Shown: positions 25,036 through 34,448 of the stretch, piece after piece
Numbering within the stretch: position 1 is the stretch's first letter
Layout: each line of letters begins with the position of its first letter
NCBI RefSeq assembly: GCF_003028855.1
Contig: NZ_CP028324.1
Span: 5,146,001-5,210,000 of the forward strand
Direction of reading: 5' to 3'
Length of the DNA: 64,000 nucleotides
From: Pseudoduganella armeniaca
Lineage (GTDB): Bacteria > Pseudomonadota > Gammaproteobacteria > Burkholderiales > Burkholderiaceae_D
Notes under the pieces: generated by a model
Databases searched by the model: none
What the model was told of the DNA's origin: nothing
What the model saw: the letters and a program-made list of their open reading frames with translations, nothing else
Made by a program: the position numbers and the translations under genes

Positions 25036-25203
25036 TACCGCGTTACTGTTGGCTTTTAGCCAAGTGCGGCAAGGATACCGTACCTGGGCGGCATTGCAAT
25101 AGGGTGGGCAAAAAGACAACAGCACGGCGCCACGGCGAAAACCCCGCGCGCCAGGGGAGTTTCGGTACAATAGTCTTTTGCCCTCACCACTTTCGGCCCA
25201 GTC

Positions 25204-26136
25204 ATGAATCAACTCGAACAACTGAAGAAGTACACCAAGGTCGTCGCCGACACCGGCGATTTCCAGTCGATCAAGGCCTACACGCCGCGCGACGCCACCA
25301 CCAATCCGTCGCTGATCCTGAAGGCGGTGCAGAAGGACGAATACAAGCCGCTGCTGGAGAAGGCCGTGCGCGACAATCCGCACGCCTCCACCGGCGAGGT
25401 GATCGACAAGCTCCTGATCGCCTTCGGCGGCGAGATCCTGAAAGTCGTGTCGGGCCGCGTCTCGACCGAGATCGATGCGCGCCTGTCGTTCGACGTGGAA
25501 GCCAACGTGGCCAAGGGCCGCGAGCTGATCGACCTGTACGAGCGCGCCGGCTTCGACCGCGAGCGCGTGCTGATCAAGATCGCCTCGACCTGGGAAGGCA
25601 TCAAGGCCGCCGAGATCCTCGAGAAGGAAATGATCCACTGTAACCTCACGCTGCTGTTCTCGCTGCCGCAGGCCATCGCCTGCGCCGAGGCGCGCGTGCA
25701 GCTCATTTCGCCGTTCGTCGGCCGCATCTACGACTGGCACAAGAAGCAGACCGGCATCGACTACCAGGGCGCGGAAGACCCGGGCGTGCAGTCCGTCAAG
25801 CGCATCTACAACTACTACCGCAAGTTCGGCTACGAGACCGAAGTGATGGGCGCCAGCTTCCGCAACACCAGCCAGATCCTGGAACTGGCCGGCTGCGACC
25901 TGCTGACCATCAGCCCGGACCTGCTGCAAAAGCTGGCGGACACCGAAGGCCCGGTCGAGCGCAAGCTGTCGGCCGACACGGCCACGGGCGCCGCGGCCAA
26001 GATGTCGCTGGACGAGAAGACCTTCCGCTTCATGCTCAATGAAGACGCGATGGCCACCGAGAAGCTGGCCGAAGGCATCCGCGCCTTCTGCGCCGATTCG
26101 GGCAAGCTGAAACAGATCATCTCCAGCATGCGCTGA
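25204..26136 (+). CDS. tal: Transaldolase
   Basis: This 310-residue TalB-type enzyme of the non-oxidative pentose phosphate pathway transfers a dihydroxyacetone unit between sedoheptulose-7-P and glyceraldehyde-3-P. Signatures seen are DATTNPSLILKA (~31-42), VSTEIDARLSFD, the Schiff-base Lys in LIKIASTWEGI (~131), and NLTLLFSLPQAIACAEA. The length is typical. It is a single gene ended by a strong terminator and links to the zwf/pgi cluster metabolically rather than by operon. Confidence 0.97.
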   Translation: MNQLEQLKKYTKVVADTGDFQSIKAYTPRDATTNPSLILKAVQKDEYKPLLEKAVRDNPHASTGEVIDKLLIAFGGEILKVVSGRVSTEIDARLSFDVEANVAKGRELIDLYERAGFDRERVLIKIASTWEGIKAAEILEKEMIHCNLTLLFSLPQAIACAEARVQLISPFVGRIYDWHKKQTGIDYQGAEDPGVQSVKRIYNYYRKFGYETEVMGASFRNTSQILELAGCDLLTISPDLLQKLADTEGPVERKLSADTATGAAAKMSLDEKTFRFMLNEDAMATEKLAEGIRAFCADSGKLKQIISSMR

Positions 26137-26158
26137 TCCGCCACACCATCGCAGCGGG

Positions 26159-26193
26159 AAAACAAAGGGAGCTTCGGCTCCCTTTGTTTTTTT
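26159..26193 (+). terminator. Rho-independent terminator of tal
   Basis: A 14-bp stem (AACAAAGGGAGC core) closes on a TTCG tetraloop at 26173-26176 and runs into a T tract at 26187-26193. It lies 23 bases after the tal stop codon. Confidence 0.92.
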
Positions 26194-26194
26194 C

Positions 26195-26215
26195 GTAACG
26201 TGTACAAAACGTTAC
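26195..26215. promoter_or_regulatory. Candidate operator of the RND efflux operon
   Basis: GTAACGT-N7-ACGTTAC is a perfect 7-bp inverted repeat, 65 bp before the first efflux gene. TetR-family efflux repressors often bind such sites over the promoter. No tetR-like gene is encoded next to it in this window. Confidence 0.45.
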
Positions 26216-26279
26216 ATTTGACGGTGATATACAATGTTTCTCTTCCCTTCCACGCCGCAAGGGGAGACGCGTTCCGATC

Positions 26280-27488
26280 ATGTTCATCCTTCACGAGACC
26301 TTCATGAGATCTGACCCTCGTCGCATCCCCGTCGCCGTCGCCACCACCACCGTCCTTACGCTGTCCCTCCTCGCCGCATGCGGCAAGAAAGACACTGCTC
26401 CTCCCGCTCCTCCCCCTGCCACCGTGTCCGTCATCACCGTCGCCCCGGCCGCCGTCGCCGTCACGGACGAGCTGCCCGGCCGCGTCGAGGCATCGCGCAT
26501 CGCGCAGGTGCGCGCGCGCACGCCCGGTATCGTGTTGAAGCGGGTGTTCCAGGAAGGCGGCGACGTCAAGGCGGGCGACGTGTTGTTCCGCATCGACCCG
26601 GCCGAGTTCCAGGCCAATTACGCCAGCGCGCAGGCGGCCGTGGCCAAGGCCGAGGCCAACCTGGCGCAGGCCGACCTGAAAGTGAAGCGCTACAAGCCGC
26701 TGCTGGCGGCGCAAGCCGTCAGCCAGCAGGAATACGACGATGCCGTGACGGCGCAGAAGCAGGCCGCCGCCGACCTGGCCACCGCGCGCGCGGCGCGCCA
26801 GACGGCCGGCCTGACCCTGGGCTACGCCACCGTCACCGCACCGATCTCGGGACGCGTGGGCCGCGCCCTCGTCACCGAAGGTGCGCTGGTGGGCCAGGGC
26901 GAGGCGACGCCGATGGCGACCGTGCAGCAGCTCGACCAGATCTACGTGACGATCACCCAGTCCTCCACCGAGATGGCGCAGCTGCGCCAGGCGCTGGCCA
27001 GCGGCCGCCTGAAAAGCGCGGGCCGCGACCAGGCCAAGGTCACGCTGCTGATGGAAAACGGCGAGGACTACGGCCAGACCGGCAAGCTGCTGTTCTCGGA
27101 CGTGTCGGTGGACGAGACCACCGGCTCGGTCTCGATGCGGGCCGAGTTCCCCAATCCGAAACGCACGCTGCTGCCGGGGATGTACGTGCGTGCCCGGCTG
27201 GAACAGGGCGTCAACGAAGCCGCGATCACCGTGCCGCAGCAAGCCGTCGTGCGCGGCGCCGAAGGTTCGTCGGTCATGGTGGTCGGCAGCGACAACAAGG
27301 TCGTCGCCCGGCCGGTCAAGGCGGAAGCGGCGGCCGGTGACAAGTGGATCGTCAGCGACGGCCTGAAGGGCGGCGAGCGCATCATCGTCGAAGGCTTCCA
27401 AAAGGCGAAGCCGGGTGCGACGGTGACGCCGCAGCCGTGGCAGGCGGCCGCGCCGGCGAACGGCGCCGCCCCCGCGGCCGCGAAATAA
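26280..27488 (+). CDS. RND efflux periplasmic adaptor (AcrA/MexA type)
   Basis: This 402-residue membrane-fusion lipoprotein has a signal ending LSLLAAC, whose Cys would be lipidated. It then shows the barrel-sandwich motif PGRVEASRIAQVRARTPGIV, a coiled-coil hairpin (AAVAKAEANLAQADLKVKRY onwards), the second lipoyl half TVTAPISGRVGRALVTEGAL, and beta-barrel and membrane-proximal parts. It connects the inner-membrane pump to the outer-membrane channel. The start is uncertain: the ATG at 26280 has AAGGGGAG 14 bases away, and the in-frame ATG at 26304 has no better site. It is the first gene of the pump operon. Confidence 0.93.
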   Translation: MFILHETFMRSDPRRIPVAVATTTVLTLSLLAACGKKDTAPPAPPPATVSVITVAPAAVAVTDELPGRVEASRIAQVRARTPGIVLKRVFQEGGDVKAGDVLFRIDPAEFQANYASAQAAVAKAEANLAQADLKVKRYKPLLAAQAVSQQEYDDAVTAQKQAAADLATARAARQTAGLTLGYATVTAPISGRVGRALVTEGALVGQGEATPMATVQQLDQIYVTITQSSTEMAQLRQALASGRLKSAGRDQAKVTLLMENGEDYGQTGKLLFSDVSVDETTGSVSMRAEFPNPKRTLLPGMYVRARLEQGVNEAAITVPQQAVVRGAEGSSVMVVGSDNKVVARPVKAEAAAGDKWIVSDGLKGGERIIVEGFQKAKPGATVTPQPWQAAAPANGAAPAAAK

Positions 27489-27500
27489 GCGGGAGCCGCG

Positions 27501-30500
27501 ATGCCAAAATTCTTTATCGACCGCCCCGTGTTCGCGTGGGTGATCGCGCTCTTCATCCTGCTGGGTGGGGCGCTGGCGATCACCGTGCTGCCGGTGGCGC
27601 AGTATCCCACCATCGCGCCGCCATCGATCGTCGTCACGGCCAACTATCCCGGCGCCACCGCGCAGGTGCTGGACGACGCCGTCACCAGCGTCATCGAACA
27701 GGAGATGAATGGCGCCGACGGCCTGCAATACGTCGAGTCGCAGAGCGATGCCAGCGGCGGCGTGACGATCACCGTCACCTTCCAGCCGGGCACCAATCCG
27801 GACCTGGCGGCGGTGGACGTGCAAAACCGCATCAAGCGGGTCGAGTCGCGCCTGCCGCAGGCCGTCACGCAGCAAGGCGTGCAGGTCAACAAGGCCCGTT
27901 CGAACATCCTGATGTTCGTCGGCCTCTACTCCACCGACGGCCGCATGGACCCGACCGCGATCGGCGACTACATGGCGAGGAACGTCGTCAACGAGATCAA
28001 GCGCCTTCCCGGCGTGGGCCAGGCGCAGTTGTTCGGCACCGAGCGCGCGCTGCGCGTGTGGGTCGATCCGGACAAGCTGACCGGCCTGAAGCTGAACATG
28101 AGCGACGTCACCGCGGCGATCCGGGCGCAGAACGCCCAGGTCACCTCCGGCACGATCGGCGACCTGCCCAATCCCAGGTCGCAGGCGTATGCCGCGCCCG
28201 TCGTCGTCACGGGCCAGCTGACCTCCGTCGAGCAGTTCCGCAAAGTGGTCCTGCGCGCCAATCCGGACGGCTCCACCGTGCGCCTGGGCGACGTGGCGCG
28301 CCTGGAAATGGGCGGCGCCAACTACAACATCAGCGCGCGCCTGTCCGGCCAGCCCTTCGTGGCGATCGCCGTGCAGCAGTCGCTGACCGGCAACGCGCTG
28401 GCCACCGCCAACCTGGTCAAGGCCAAGATGGAGGAGCTGTCGAAGTTCTTCCCGCCCGGCCTGAAATACACCGTGCCTTACGATACCTCGACGTTCGTCA
28501 AGATCTCGATCGAGGAAGTGGTCAAGACGCTGCTGGAAGCGGTCGTGCTGGTGTTCATCGTGATGTACATCTTCCTGCAGAACTTCCGCTACACGATCAT
28601 CCCGACCATTGTCGTGCCGATCGCACTGATGGGCACCTTCGCGGCGATGCAGCTGTTCGGCTATTCCATCAACGTGCTGACGATGTTCGGCATGGTGCTG
28701 GCCATCGGCATCCTGGTCGACGACGCCATCGTAGTGGTGGAAAACGTCGAGCGCATCATGAGCGAGGAAGGCCTGTCGCCGCGCGAGGCCACCAAGAAGG
28801 CGATGTCGCAGATCACCGGCGCCATCATCGGCATCACGCTGGTGCTGATCGCCGTGTTCGTGCCGATGGCCTTCTTCGGCGGCGCGGTGGGTGCGATCTA
28901 TCGCCAGTTCTCGCTGTCGATGGTGGCGGCGATGGCGTTCTCGGCGCTGATGGCGCTGACGTTGACGCCGGCACTATGCGCGACGATGTTGAAACCCGTC
29001 GAAGCGGGTCACCACCACGAGAAACGCGGTTTCTTCGGCTGGTTCAACCGCGGCTTCGCCAAGACGGCGACGGGCTACCAGGGCGTGATCGCCCGCATCC
29101 TGACGCGCACCGGCCGCTTCATGCTGATCTTCGTGGCGCTGCTGGCCATCGTGGCCTGGCTGTACGCGAAGCTGCCGTCCTCGTTCCTGCCGAACGAGGA
29201 CCAGGGCTACATCATCACCAACGTGCAGCTGCCGCCGGGCGCCTCGCGCCCGCGCGCGGAAGCGGTGCTGGCCAAGGTGGACGCCTATTTCCGCCAGCAG
29301 CCGGAAGTGGCGCGCACCATCGCGGTGGCGGGCTTCTCGTTCTCCGGCAACGGCCAGAACGCCGGCCTGGTGTTCGTGCCGCTGAAGGACTGGGACGAGC
29401 GCGGCAAGGGCCATTCGGCCGACGACCTGGCGAAGCGGGCCATGGGCGCACTGTCCGGCATTCCGGACGCGGTCGTGTTCCCGCTGTCGCCGCCGCCGAT
29501 CCGCGAGCTGGGCAACGCCACCGGCATCACGGCGCGCCTGCAGGACCGCAGCGCGCAGGGCCACGAGGCGCTGGTCGCCGCGCGCAATCAGCTCTTGGGC
29601 ATGGCCGCGAAAAGCGAGATCCTGCGCGGGCTGCGGCCGGAAGGCATGGAGGACGCACCGCAGCTGCAGGTCGACATCGACCGGGAGAAGGCCAACGCGC
29701 TGGGCGTGACGTTCGCGGACATCAACAGCACGCTGTCGGCCGGCCTGGGTTCGTCGTACGTGAACGACTTCAACGCGGCCAACCGCCAGCAGCGCGTGAT
29801 CGTGCAGGCCGACCAGAAGAGCCGCATGCAGCCGGCCGACATCCTGCGCCTGAACGTACGCAGCAGCGGTGGCGGCATGGTGCCGTTCGCCTCGTTCGCT
29901 ACCACCAAATGGATCAACGGTCCGGTACAGCTGGTGCGCTACAACGGCTACCCGGCCATCAAACTGACCGGCGACGCGGCACCGGGCCGCAGCACTGGCG
30001 AGGCAATGGAGGAACTGGAACGGCTGGCCGCGCAGCTGCCGCCCGGTTTCGGCATCGAGTGGACCGGCCAGTCCCTTGAGGAGCGCACGTCCGGCTCACA
30101 GGCCCCGGCCCTGTTCGCGCTGTCGCTGCTGGCCGCGTTCCTGGTGCTGGCGGCGCTGTACGAGAGCGAATCGATCCCCATCGCCGTGCTGCTGGTGGTG
30201 CCGCTGGGCGTGCTGGGCGCGCTGCTGGGTGCCCACATCCGTGACCTGCCCAACGACGTCTACTTCAAGGTGGGCCTGATCGCCATCATCGGCCTGTCGG
30301 CCAAGAACGCGATCCTGATCATCGAGTTCGCCAAGGACCTGCAGGCCCAGGGCATGGGCCTGATCGAGGCGACCCTGGAAGCGGTGCACCTGCGCTTCCG
30401 CCCCATCATCATGACGTCGCTGGCGTTCATCCTCGGCGTGCTGCCGCTGGTGATCGCCACCGGTGCCGGCTCGGCCAGCCAGCGCGCCATCGGCACGGGC

Positions 30501-30647
30501 GTGATGGGCGGGATGATCACGGCCACCGTGCTGGCCGTGTTCCTGGTACCCGTGTTCTTTGTCGTGATCCGCCGGATCTTCAAGGGCAGCGAACGCCAGC
30601 GCCGCCTGGCCGCACATCAACTGGATATGCCGGAGACCAAAGCATGA
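27501..30647 (+). CDS. RND multidrug efflux transporter, HAE1 (AcrB) family
   Basis: This 1048-residue inner-membrane proton/drug antiporter begins MPKFFIDRPVFAWVIALFIL. Proton-relay residues are visible as the Asp pair in AIGILVDDAIVVVEN (TM4) and the Lys in GLSAKNAILIIEFAKD (TM10). Two large periplasmic porter loops and twelve membrane helices are expected, and the length matches AcrB (1049). It follows the adaptor by 12 bases. It probably expels hydrophobic antibiotics, dyes or solvents; substrates cannot be told from sequence. Confidence 0.96.
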   Translation: MPKFFIDRPVFAWVIALFILLGGALAITVLPVAQYPTIAPPSIVVTANYPGATAQVLDDAVTSVIEQEMNGADGLQYVESQSDASGGVTITVTFQPGTNPDLAAVDVQNRIKRVESRLPQAVTQQGVQVNKARSNILMFVGLYSTDGRMDPTAIGDYMARNVVNEIKRLPGVGQAQLFGTERALRVWVDPDKLTGLKLNMSDVTAAIRAQNAQVTSGTIGDLPNPRSQAYAAPVVVTGQLTSVEQFRKVVLRANPDGSTVRLGDVARLEMGGANYNISARLSGQPFVAIAVQQSLTGNALATANLVKAKMEELSKFFPPGLKYTVPYDTSTFVKISIEEVVKTLLEAVVLVFIVMYIFLQNFRYTIIPTIVVPIALMGTFAAMQLFGYSINVLTMFGMVLAIGILVDDAIVVVENVERIMSEEGLSPREATKKAMSQITGAIIGITLVLIAVFVPMAFFGGAVGAIYRQFSLSMVAAMAFSALMALTLTPALCATMLKPVEAGHHHEKRGFFGWFNRGFAKTATGYQGVIARILTRTGRFMLIFVALLAIVAWLYAKLPSSFLPNEDQGYIITNVQLPPGASRPRAEAVLAKVDAYFRQQPEVARTIAVAGFSFSGNGQNAGLVFVPLKDWDERGKGHSADDLAKRAMGALSGIPDAVVFPLSPPPIRELGNATGITARLQDRSAQGHEALVAARNQLLGMAAKSEILRGLRPEGMEDAPQLQVDIDREKANALGVTFADINSTLSAGLGSSYVNDFNAANRQQRVIVQADQKSRMQPADILRLNVRSSGGGMVPFASFATTKWINGPVQLVRYNGYPAIKLTGDAAPGRSTGEAMEELERLAAQLPPGFGIEWTGQSLEERTSGSQAPALFALSLLAAFLVLAALYESESIPIAVLLVVPLGVLGALLGAHIRDLPNDVYFKVGLIAIIGLSAKNAILIIEFAKDLQAQGMGLIEATLEAVHLRFRPIIMTSLAFILGVLPLVIATGAGSASQRAIGTGVMGGMITATVLAVFLVPVFFVVIRRIFKGSERQRRLAAHQLDMPETKA

Positions 30648-32059
30648 AGACCCCTCTGTTGACCATACTGGCCGCCGCGCTGCTGTCGGCCTGCTCGCTG
30701 GCACCGACGTACCAGCGCCCCGCCGCGCCGGTGGCCGCGGCCTTCCCGGACAACGCGCCAGCCGCGGGTGCCGCCGCCGCCCCCACGGCCGACGGCAAGG
30801 CTGCGGTGGACACCGGCTGGCGCGACTTCTTCGCCGACGAGCGCCTGCGCCAGCTGATCGCCAGCGCGCTGGACAACAACCGCGACCTGCGCACGGCCGC
30901 GCTGCGCATCGAGGAGGCGCGTGCCGCCTACAACATCACCCGTGCCGACCGGCTGCCGAACCTGAACGGCACGCTGTCCGGCACGCGTGCCCGCACCGCG
31001 GCGTCGCAAGGCCCAGGCGGCATCTCGGGCGTGGGCGAACGCTACGACGTCGGCATCTCCAGCGCGTTCGAACTGGACTTCTTCGGGCGCGTGCGCAGCC
31101 TGTCCGAGGCGGCGCTGGCCTCGTACCTGGCCACCGACGAAGCGCGGCGCGCGGCGCAGATCAGCCTCGTGGCGGAAGTGGCGAAAGCCTATTTCACGGA
31201 GCGCGCCTATGCCGAGCAGCTGGCACTGGCACAGAGTACCTACGAGGCGCGCCGCCGCACCTATGACCTGACGCGCCAGCGCATGGACGTGGGCGCGTCG
31301 TCGCTGCTGGACCTGCGCCTGAACGAGACGCTGATGGAAACGGCGCGCGCGCAGGCGCTGGCGACGGCGCGGCAACGCGCCCAGGCCGAGAACGCGCTGA
31401 CCCTGCTGGTGGGCGCGCCGCCGGCGCAGGCGGCCAGCGGCGCGATGGCGGACGACCGCCAGATCGACGCGATGAGCGCCGTGCCGGCCGGGCTGCCGTC
31501 CGACTTGTTGACGCGCCGCCCCGACATCCGCGCGGCCGAGCAGCGCCTGCGTGCCGCCAACGCCAATATCGGCGCCGCGCGTGCGGCCTTCTTCCCCCGT
31601 ATCTCGCTGACGGCGGCGCTGGGCAGCAGCAGCCCGGAGTTTTCCGGCTTGTTCGACAGCGGCACCAAGACCTGGTCGTTCATGCCGCAGCTGACCGTGC
31701 CGATCTTCGACGCCGGCCGCAACCGCGCCAACCTGAACCTGGCGGAGGTGCGCAAGAACATCGCCGTGGCCGACTACGAAAGGACGATCCAGGTGGCGTT
31801 CCGCGAGGTGGCCGACGCGCTGGCCGCGCGCAGCTACCTGGCCGACCAGGTGGCGGCGCAGCGGGCGATCCAGGAAGCCCAGGCCGAGCGCCTGCGCCTG
31901 TTGCAGCTGCGCTTCGAGAACGGCGTGGCCAGCACGCTCGACGTGCTGGACGCCCAGCGCGAACTGTTCGACGCCCAGCAGCAACTGGTGCAGGCGCGCC
32001 TGCTGCGCACCACCAGCGCGATCGACCTGTACCGCGCCTTGGGAGGCGGGCTGCAGTAA
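30644..32059 (+). CDS. RND efflux outer-membrane channel (NodT/OprM family)
   Basis: This 471-residue outer-membrane lipoprotein of the TolC superfamily has a signal peptide ending LLSACSLAPTYQRP, with a lipidated Cys. It has two outer-membrane-efflux repeats: LIASALDNNRDLRTAALRIE in the first half, and LLTRRPDIRAAEQRLRAANA followed by LFDSGTKTWSFMPQLTVPIFDAG in the second. The start overlaps the transporter stop (ATGA), and its own stop overlaps the next start (TAATG). It forms the exit duct of the tripartite pump. Confidence 0.95.
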   Translation: MKTPLLTILAAALLSACSLAPTYQRPAAPVAAAFPDNAPAAGAAAAPTADGKAAVDTGWRDFFADERLRQLIASALDNNRDLRTAALRIEEARAAYNITRADRLPNLNGTLSGTRARTAASQGPGGISGVGERYDVGISSAFELDFFGRVRSLSEAALASYLATDEARRAAQISLVAEVAKAYFTERAYAEQLALAQSTYEARRRTYDLTRQRMDVGASSLLDLRLNETLMETARAQALATARQRAQAENALTLLVGAPPAQAASGAMADDRQIDAMSAVPAGLPSDLLTRRPDIRAAEQRLRAANANIGAARAAFFPRISLTAALGSSSPEFSGLFDSGTKTWSFMPQLTVPIFDAGRNRANLNLAEVRKNIAVADYERTIQVAFREVADALAARSYLADQVAAQRAIQEAQAERLRLLQLRFENGVASTLDVLDAQRELFDAQQQLVQARLLRTTSAIDLYRALGGGLQ

Positions 32060-33132
32060 TGGCGTCTCCGATCACCATCCGCCTGGGCGCACGTGCGCGC
32101 CGGCGCATCGCCCAGGAAGGCGTGCAAGCGGCCGACGTCGCCATCGTTCCCGCCGCGGCGGGCGGGCCGAAAGGCCTGATCCTGCACGGCATCGACACCT
32201 GGCTGTTCGGCGAATGGCTGGCCAACGCGCCGCGCGAGCGCCGGCTGATCGGGGCGTCGATCGGCGCCTGGCGCATGGCCGCCAGCGTGCTGGCCGACCC
32301 GGTCGCGGCGCACAAGCGGCTGGCGCATCACTACATCCACCAGACCTATCCGGCCAAGGTCGATGCGGCCTATATCACCCGCCACGTGCGTGGCATGCTC
32401 GACGAGGCGCTTGGCGGGCATGGCAGCGAAGTGCTGCGCCATCCGCTGCATCGGCTCTCCGTCATCACCGCGCGCGGCATCGGCCCGCTGGCGCAAACGC
32501 GTGGCGTGCGCTGGCGCGAGATGGCGGGCTTTTTGCTGGCGGCGGCCGGCAATGCCGTCGCGCGTGCCCGCCTGGCGCGGGCGATGGAGCGCGTCATCTT
32601 CCACGATGCGCGCGACCCCGGCGACTGGCTGCGCGAGCGCTTCGATGCCTTCGACACGCGCTTTGCCGCCCTGTCGGAAGAGAACCTGCGCGCGGCCTTG
32701 CTGGCCTCGGGCTCGATCCCGCTGCTGCTGGAAGCGGTGACGGACATCCCGGGCGCACCGGCGGGCACGTATTGGGACGGCGGCCTGGTCGACTACCACC
32801 TGCACCTGCCCTACCGGCGCGATGCCGGACTGGTGCTGTATCCCCATTTTAACGACCACATCGTGCCGGGCTGGCTGGACAAGTCGATGCCCTGGCGCCG
32901 CGCGCGCGACGAGGCGCTCGACAACGTGGTGCTGGTGGCGCCGTCGCCGTCATTTTTGGCCAGCCTACCGAATCGCAAGATGCCCGACCGGGGCGACTTC
33001 AAGCACTACGGCCAGGACCACGCCGCCCGCATCCGCGACTGGACGTTTGCGGTTGGCGAGAGCGAGCGGATGGCGGAGGTGCTGGCGCGATGGGTGGAGA
33101 AGCCGGACTTGCAACAGACCAGCGACTTCTGA
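32059..33132 (+). CDS. Patatin-like phospholipase family protein
   Basis: This 357-residue patatin-fold hydrolase has an oxyanion loop AAAGGPKGL (~33-41), the nucleophile elbow GASIGAW (GxSxG, Ser ~67), and the dyad Asp in YWDGGLVDYH (DGG). These are the full catalytic set for a lipid acyl hydrolase. There is no signal peptide. Translation is coupled to the efflux channel gene (TAATG overlap), so it is cotranscribed with a drug pump, an unusual partner. A role in membrane lipid repair or turnover during efflux is speculative. Confidence 0.85.
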   Translation: MASPITIRLGARARRRIAQEGVQAADVAIVPAAAGGPKGLILHGIDTWLFGEWLANAPRERRLIGASIGAWRMAASVLADPVAAHKRLAHHYIHQTYPAKVDAAYITRHVRGMLDEALGGHGSEVLRHPLHRLSVITARGIGPLAQTRGVRWREMAGFLLAAAGNAVARARLARAMERVIFHDARDPGDWLRERFDAFDTRFAALSEENLRAALLASGSIPLLLEAVTDIPGAPAGTYWDGGLVDYHLHLPYRRDAGLVLYPHFNDHIVPGWLDKSMPWRRARDEALDNVVLVAPSPSFLASLPNRKMPDRGDFKHYGQDHAARIRDWTFAVGESERMAEVLARWVEKPDLQQTSDF

Positions 33133-33144
33133 TACCAAGGCTCA

Positions 33145-33189
33145 GCTCGTGTCCCGATTTGGTGACTGACACCGCGGTGGGACACGAGC
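33145..33189. terminator. Bidirectional hairpin between patatin gene and hemW
   Basis: GCTCGTGTCCC (33145-33155) pairs perfectly with GGGACACGAGC (33179-33189) around a 23-nt loop that has its own small stem (GGTG...CACC). It lies between two convergent genes, so a terminator role is likely, though the T tract is poor. Confidence 0.55.
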
Positions 33190-33206
33190 CCGGCAGTTGC
33201 AGCGGC

Positions 33207-34448
33207 TCAGAGCAGGAACATCTCCTGCAAGTCATTCAGGAAGCGCTGCCCCAGCTCCGTCGGCCGGATCACGCTGTGGTCGCGGTACAGCAGGCCCTTG
33301 GCCTCGGCCGCGTTGAGCTGCTTTTCGATGCCGTTCAGCGCCAGGCCGGTACGCTCGCCATACAGGTTCGGCGCGAAGCCTTCCTGCAGGCGCAGCGCGT
33401 TCAGCATGAACTCGAAGCCCATCTCGTCGCGCCCGATCTCGCGCTCTTCCTGCACCGGGGTGCCGGCCGCCACCTGCTCCATATACGACTTCGGCTGCTT
33501 GTAGCGGGCCTGGCGCAGCACGCGGTGCGGGAACGACAGCTTCGAATGCGCGCCCGCGCCGATGCCCAGGTAGTCGCCGAACTGCCAGTAATTCAGGTTG
33601 TGGCGCGCGCGGTGGCCGGGCTTGGCGTACGCCGAGACTTCGTAGTGGCCGTAGCCCGCCTCCGCCGTCATCTGCGCGATCAGGTCCTGCATGTCGGCGC
33701 TGGTGTCGTCGTCCGGCAGCTGCGGCGGGTACTTGGCGAAAACCGTGTTCGGCTCCATCGTCAGGTGATACAGCGACAGGTGCGGCGGCTGGTACGACAG
33801 CGCCGTCTCCAGGTCGGCGCGCGCCTCGGCCAGGCTCTGGCCCGGCAGCGCGTACATCAGGTCGAGGTTGAAGTTGTCGAAATTCGCCTGCGCGATCTCG
33901 ACGGCGCGACGGGCCTCGCCGGCATCGTGAATGCGGCCCAGCGCCTGCAGGTGATGCGAGTTGAAGCTCTGGATGCCGATCGACAGGCGGTTGATGCCGC
34001 TGGCGCGGTAGCTGCGGAATTTCTCGGCCTCGAAGGTGCCGGGATTGGCTTCCATCGTGATCTCGGCCGCGCCATCGAGCGGCAGCAGGGTGCGCAGGTC
34101 CGACATCAAGCGGTCCAGCCCCGCCGCCGACATCAGGCTGGGCGTACCGCCGCCGATGAACACCGTGTAGATCTTCCTGCCCCAAATCAGCGGCAGCGCC
34201 ATCTCCAGGTCGGCGCGCAAGGCGTCCAGGTACTGCTGCTCGGGCACCTCGCCCTTGGCCTCGTGCGAGTTGAAGTCGCAATACGGGCACTTGCGCACGC
34301 ACCAAGGCCAGTGGATGTACAGCGACAGCGGCGGCAGCGCCGCCAGGTTCAGCGCGCCCGGCTGCAGGTATTGCGCGGCGACGCCGGCGGCGGCATCGAT
34401 GGTGCGGGTCGGCGCCGTCTTCACGCCGACCGGTTTGATGGGGATCAT
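33207..34448 (-). CDS. hemW: Radical SAM heme chaperone HemW
   Basis: This 413-residue HemN-like protein has the radical SAM cluster motif CVRKCPYCDFNSH (CxxxCxxC, ~57-64), the GGTPSL motif, and the C-terminal HemN domain (NYWQFGDYLGIGAGAHSKL). HemW proteins deliver heme to target proteins and are not true coproporphyrinogen oxidases. The ATG overlaps the rdgB stop (ATGA), which fixes the start and couples translation. An N-terminal extension of ~45 residues precedes the core, as in other Burkholderiales. Confidence 0.92.
   Translation of the reverse strand: MIPIKPVGVKTAPTRTIDAAAGVAAQYLQPGALNLAALPPLSLYIHWPWCVRKCPYCDFNSHEAKGEVPEQQYLDALRADLEMALPLIWGRKIYTVFIGGGTPSLMSAAGLDRLMSDLRTLLPLDGAAEITMEANPGTFEAEKFRSYRASGINRLSIGIQSFNSHHLQALGRIHDAGEARRAVEIAQANFDNFNLDLMYALPGQSLAEARADLETALSYQPPHLSLYHLTMEPNTVFAKYPPQLPDDDTSADMQDLIAQMTAEAGYGHYEVSAYAKPGHRARHNLNYWQFGDYLGIGAGAHSKLSFPHRVLRQARYKQPKSYMEQVAAGTPVQEEREIGRDEMGFEFMLNALRLQEGFAPNLYGERTGLALNGIEKQLNAAEAKGLLYRDHSVIRPTELGQRFLNDLQEMFLL

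Noticed and set aside
26218..26235. TTGACG/TACAAT promoter before the RND operon
   Set aside because: The two hexamers are only 6 bp apart, far too close for a sigma-70 promoter.
27344..30079. 911-codon frame overlapping the RND transporter
   Set aside because: It is an out-of-frame shadow of the AcrB-type gene, rich in Arg and Gly and without motifs.
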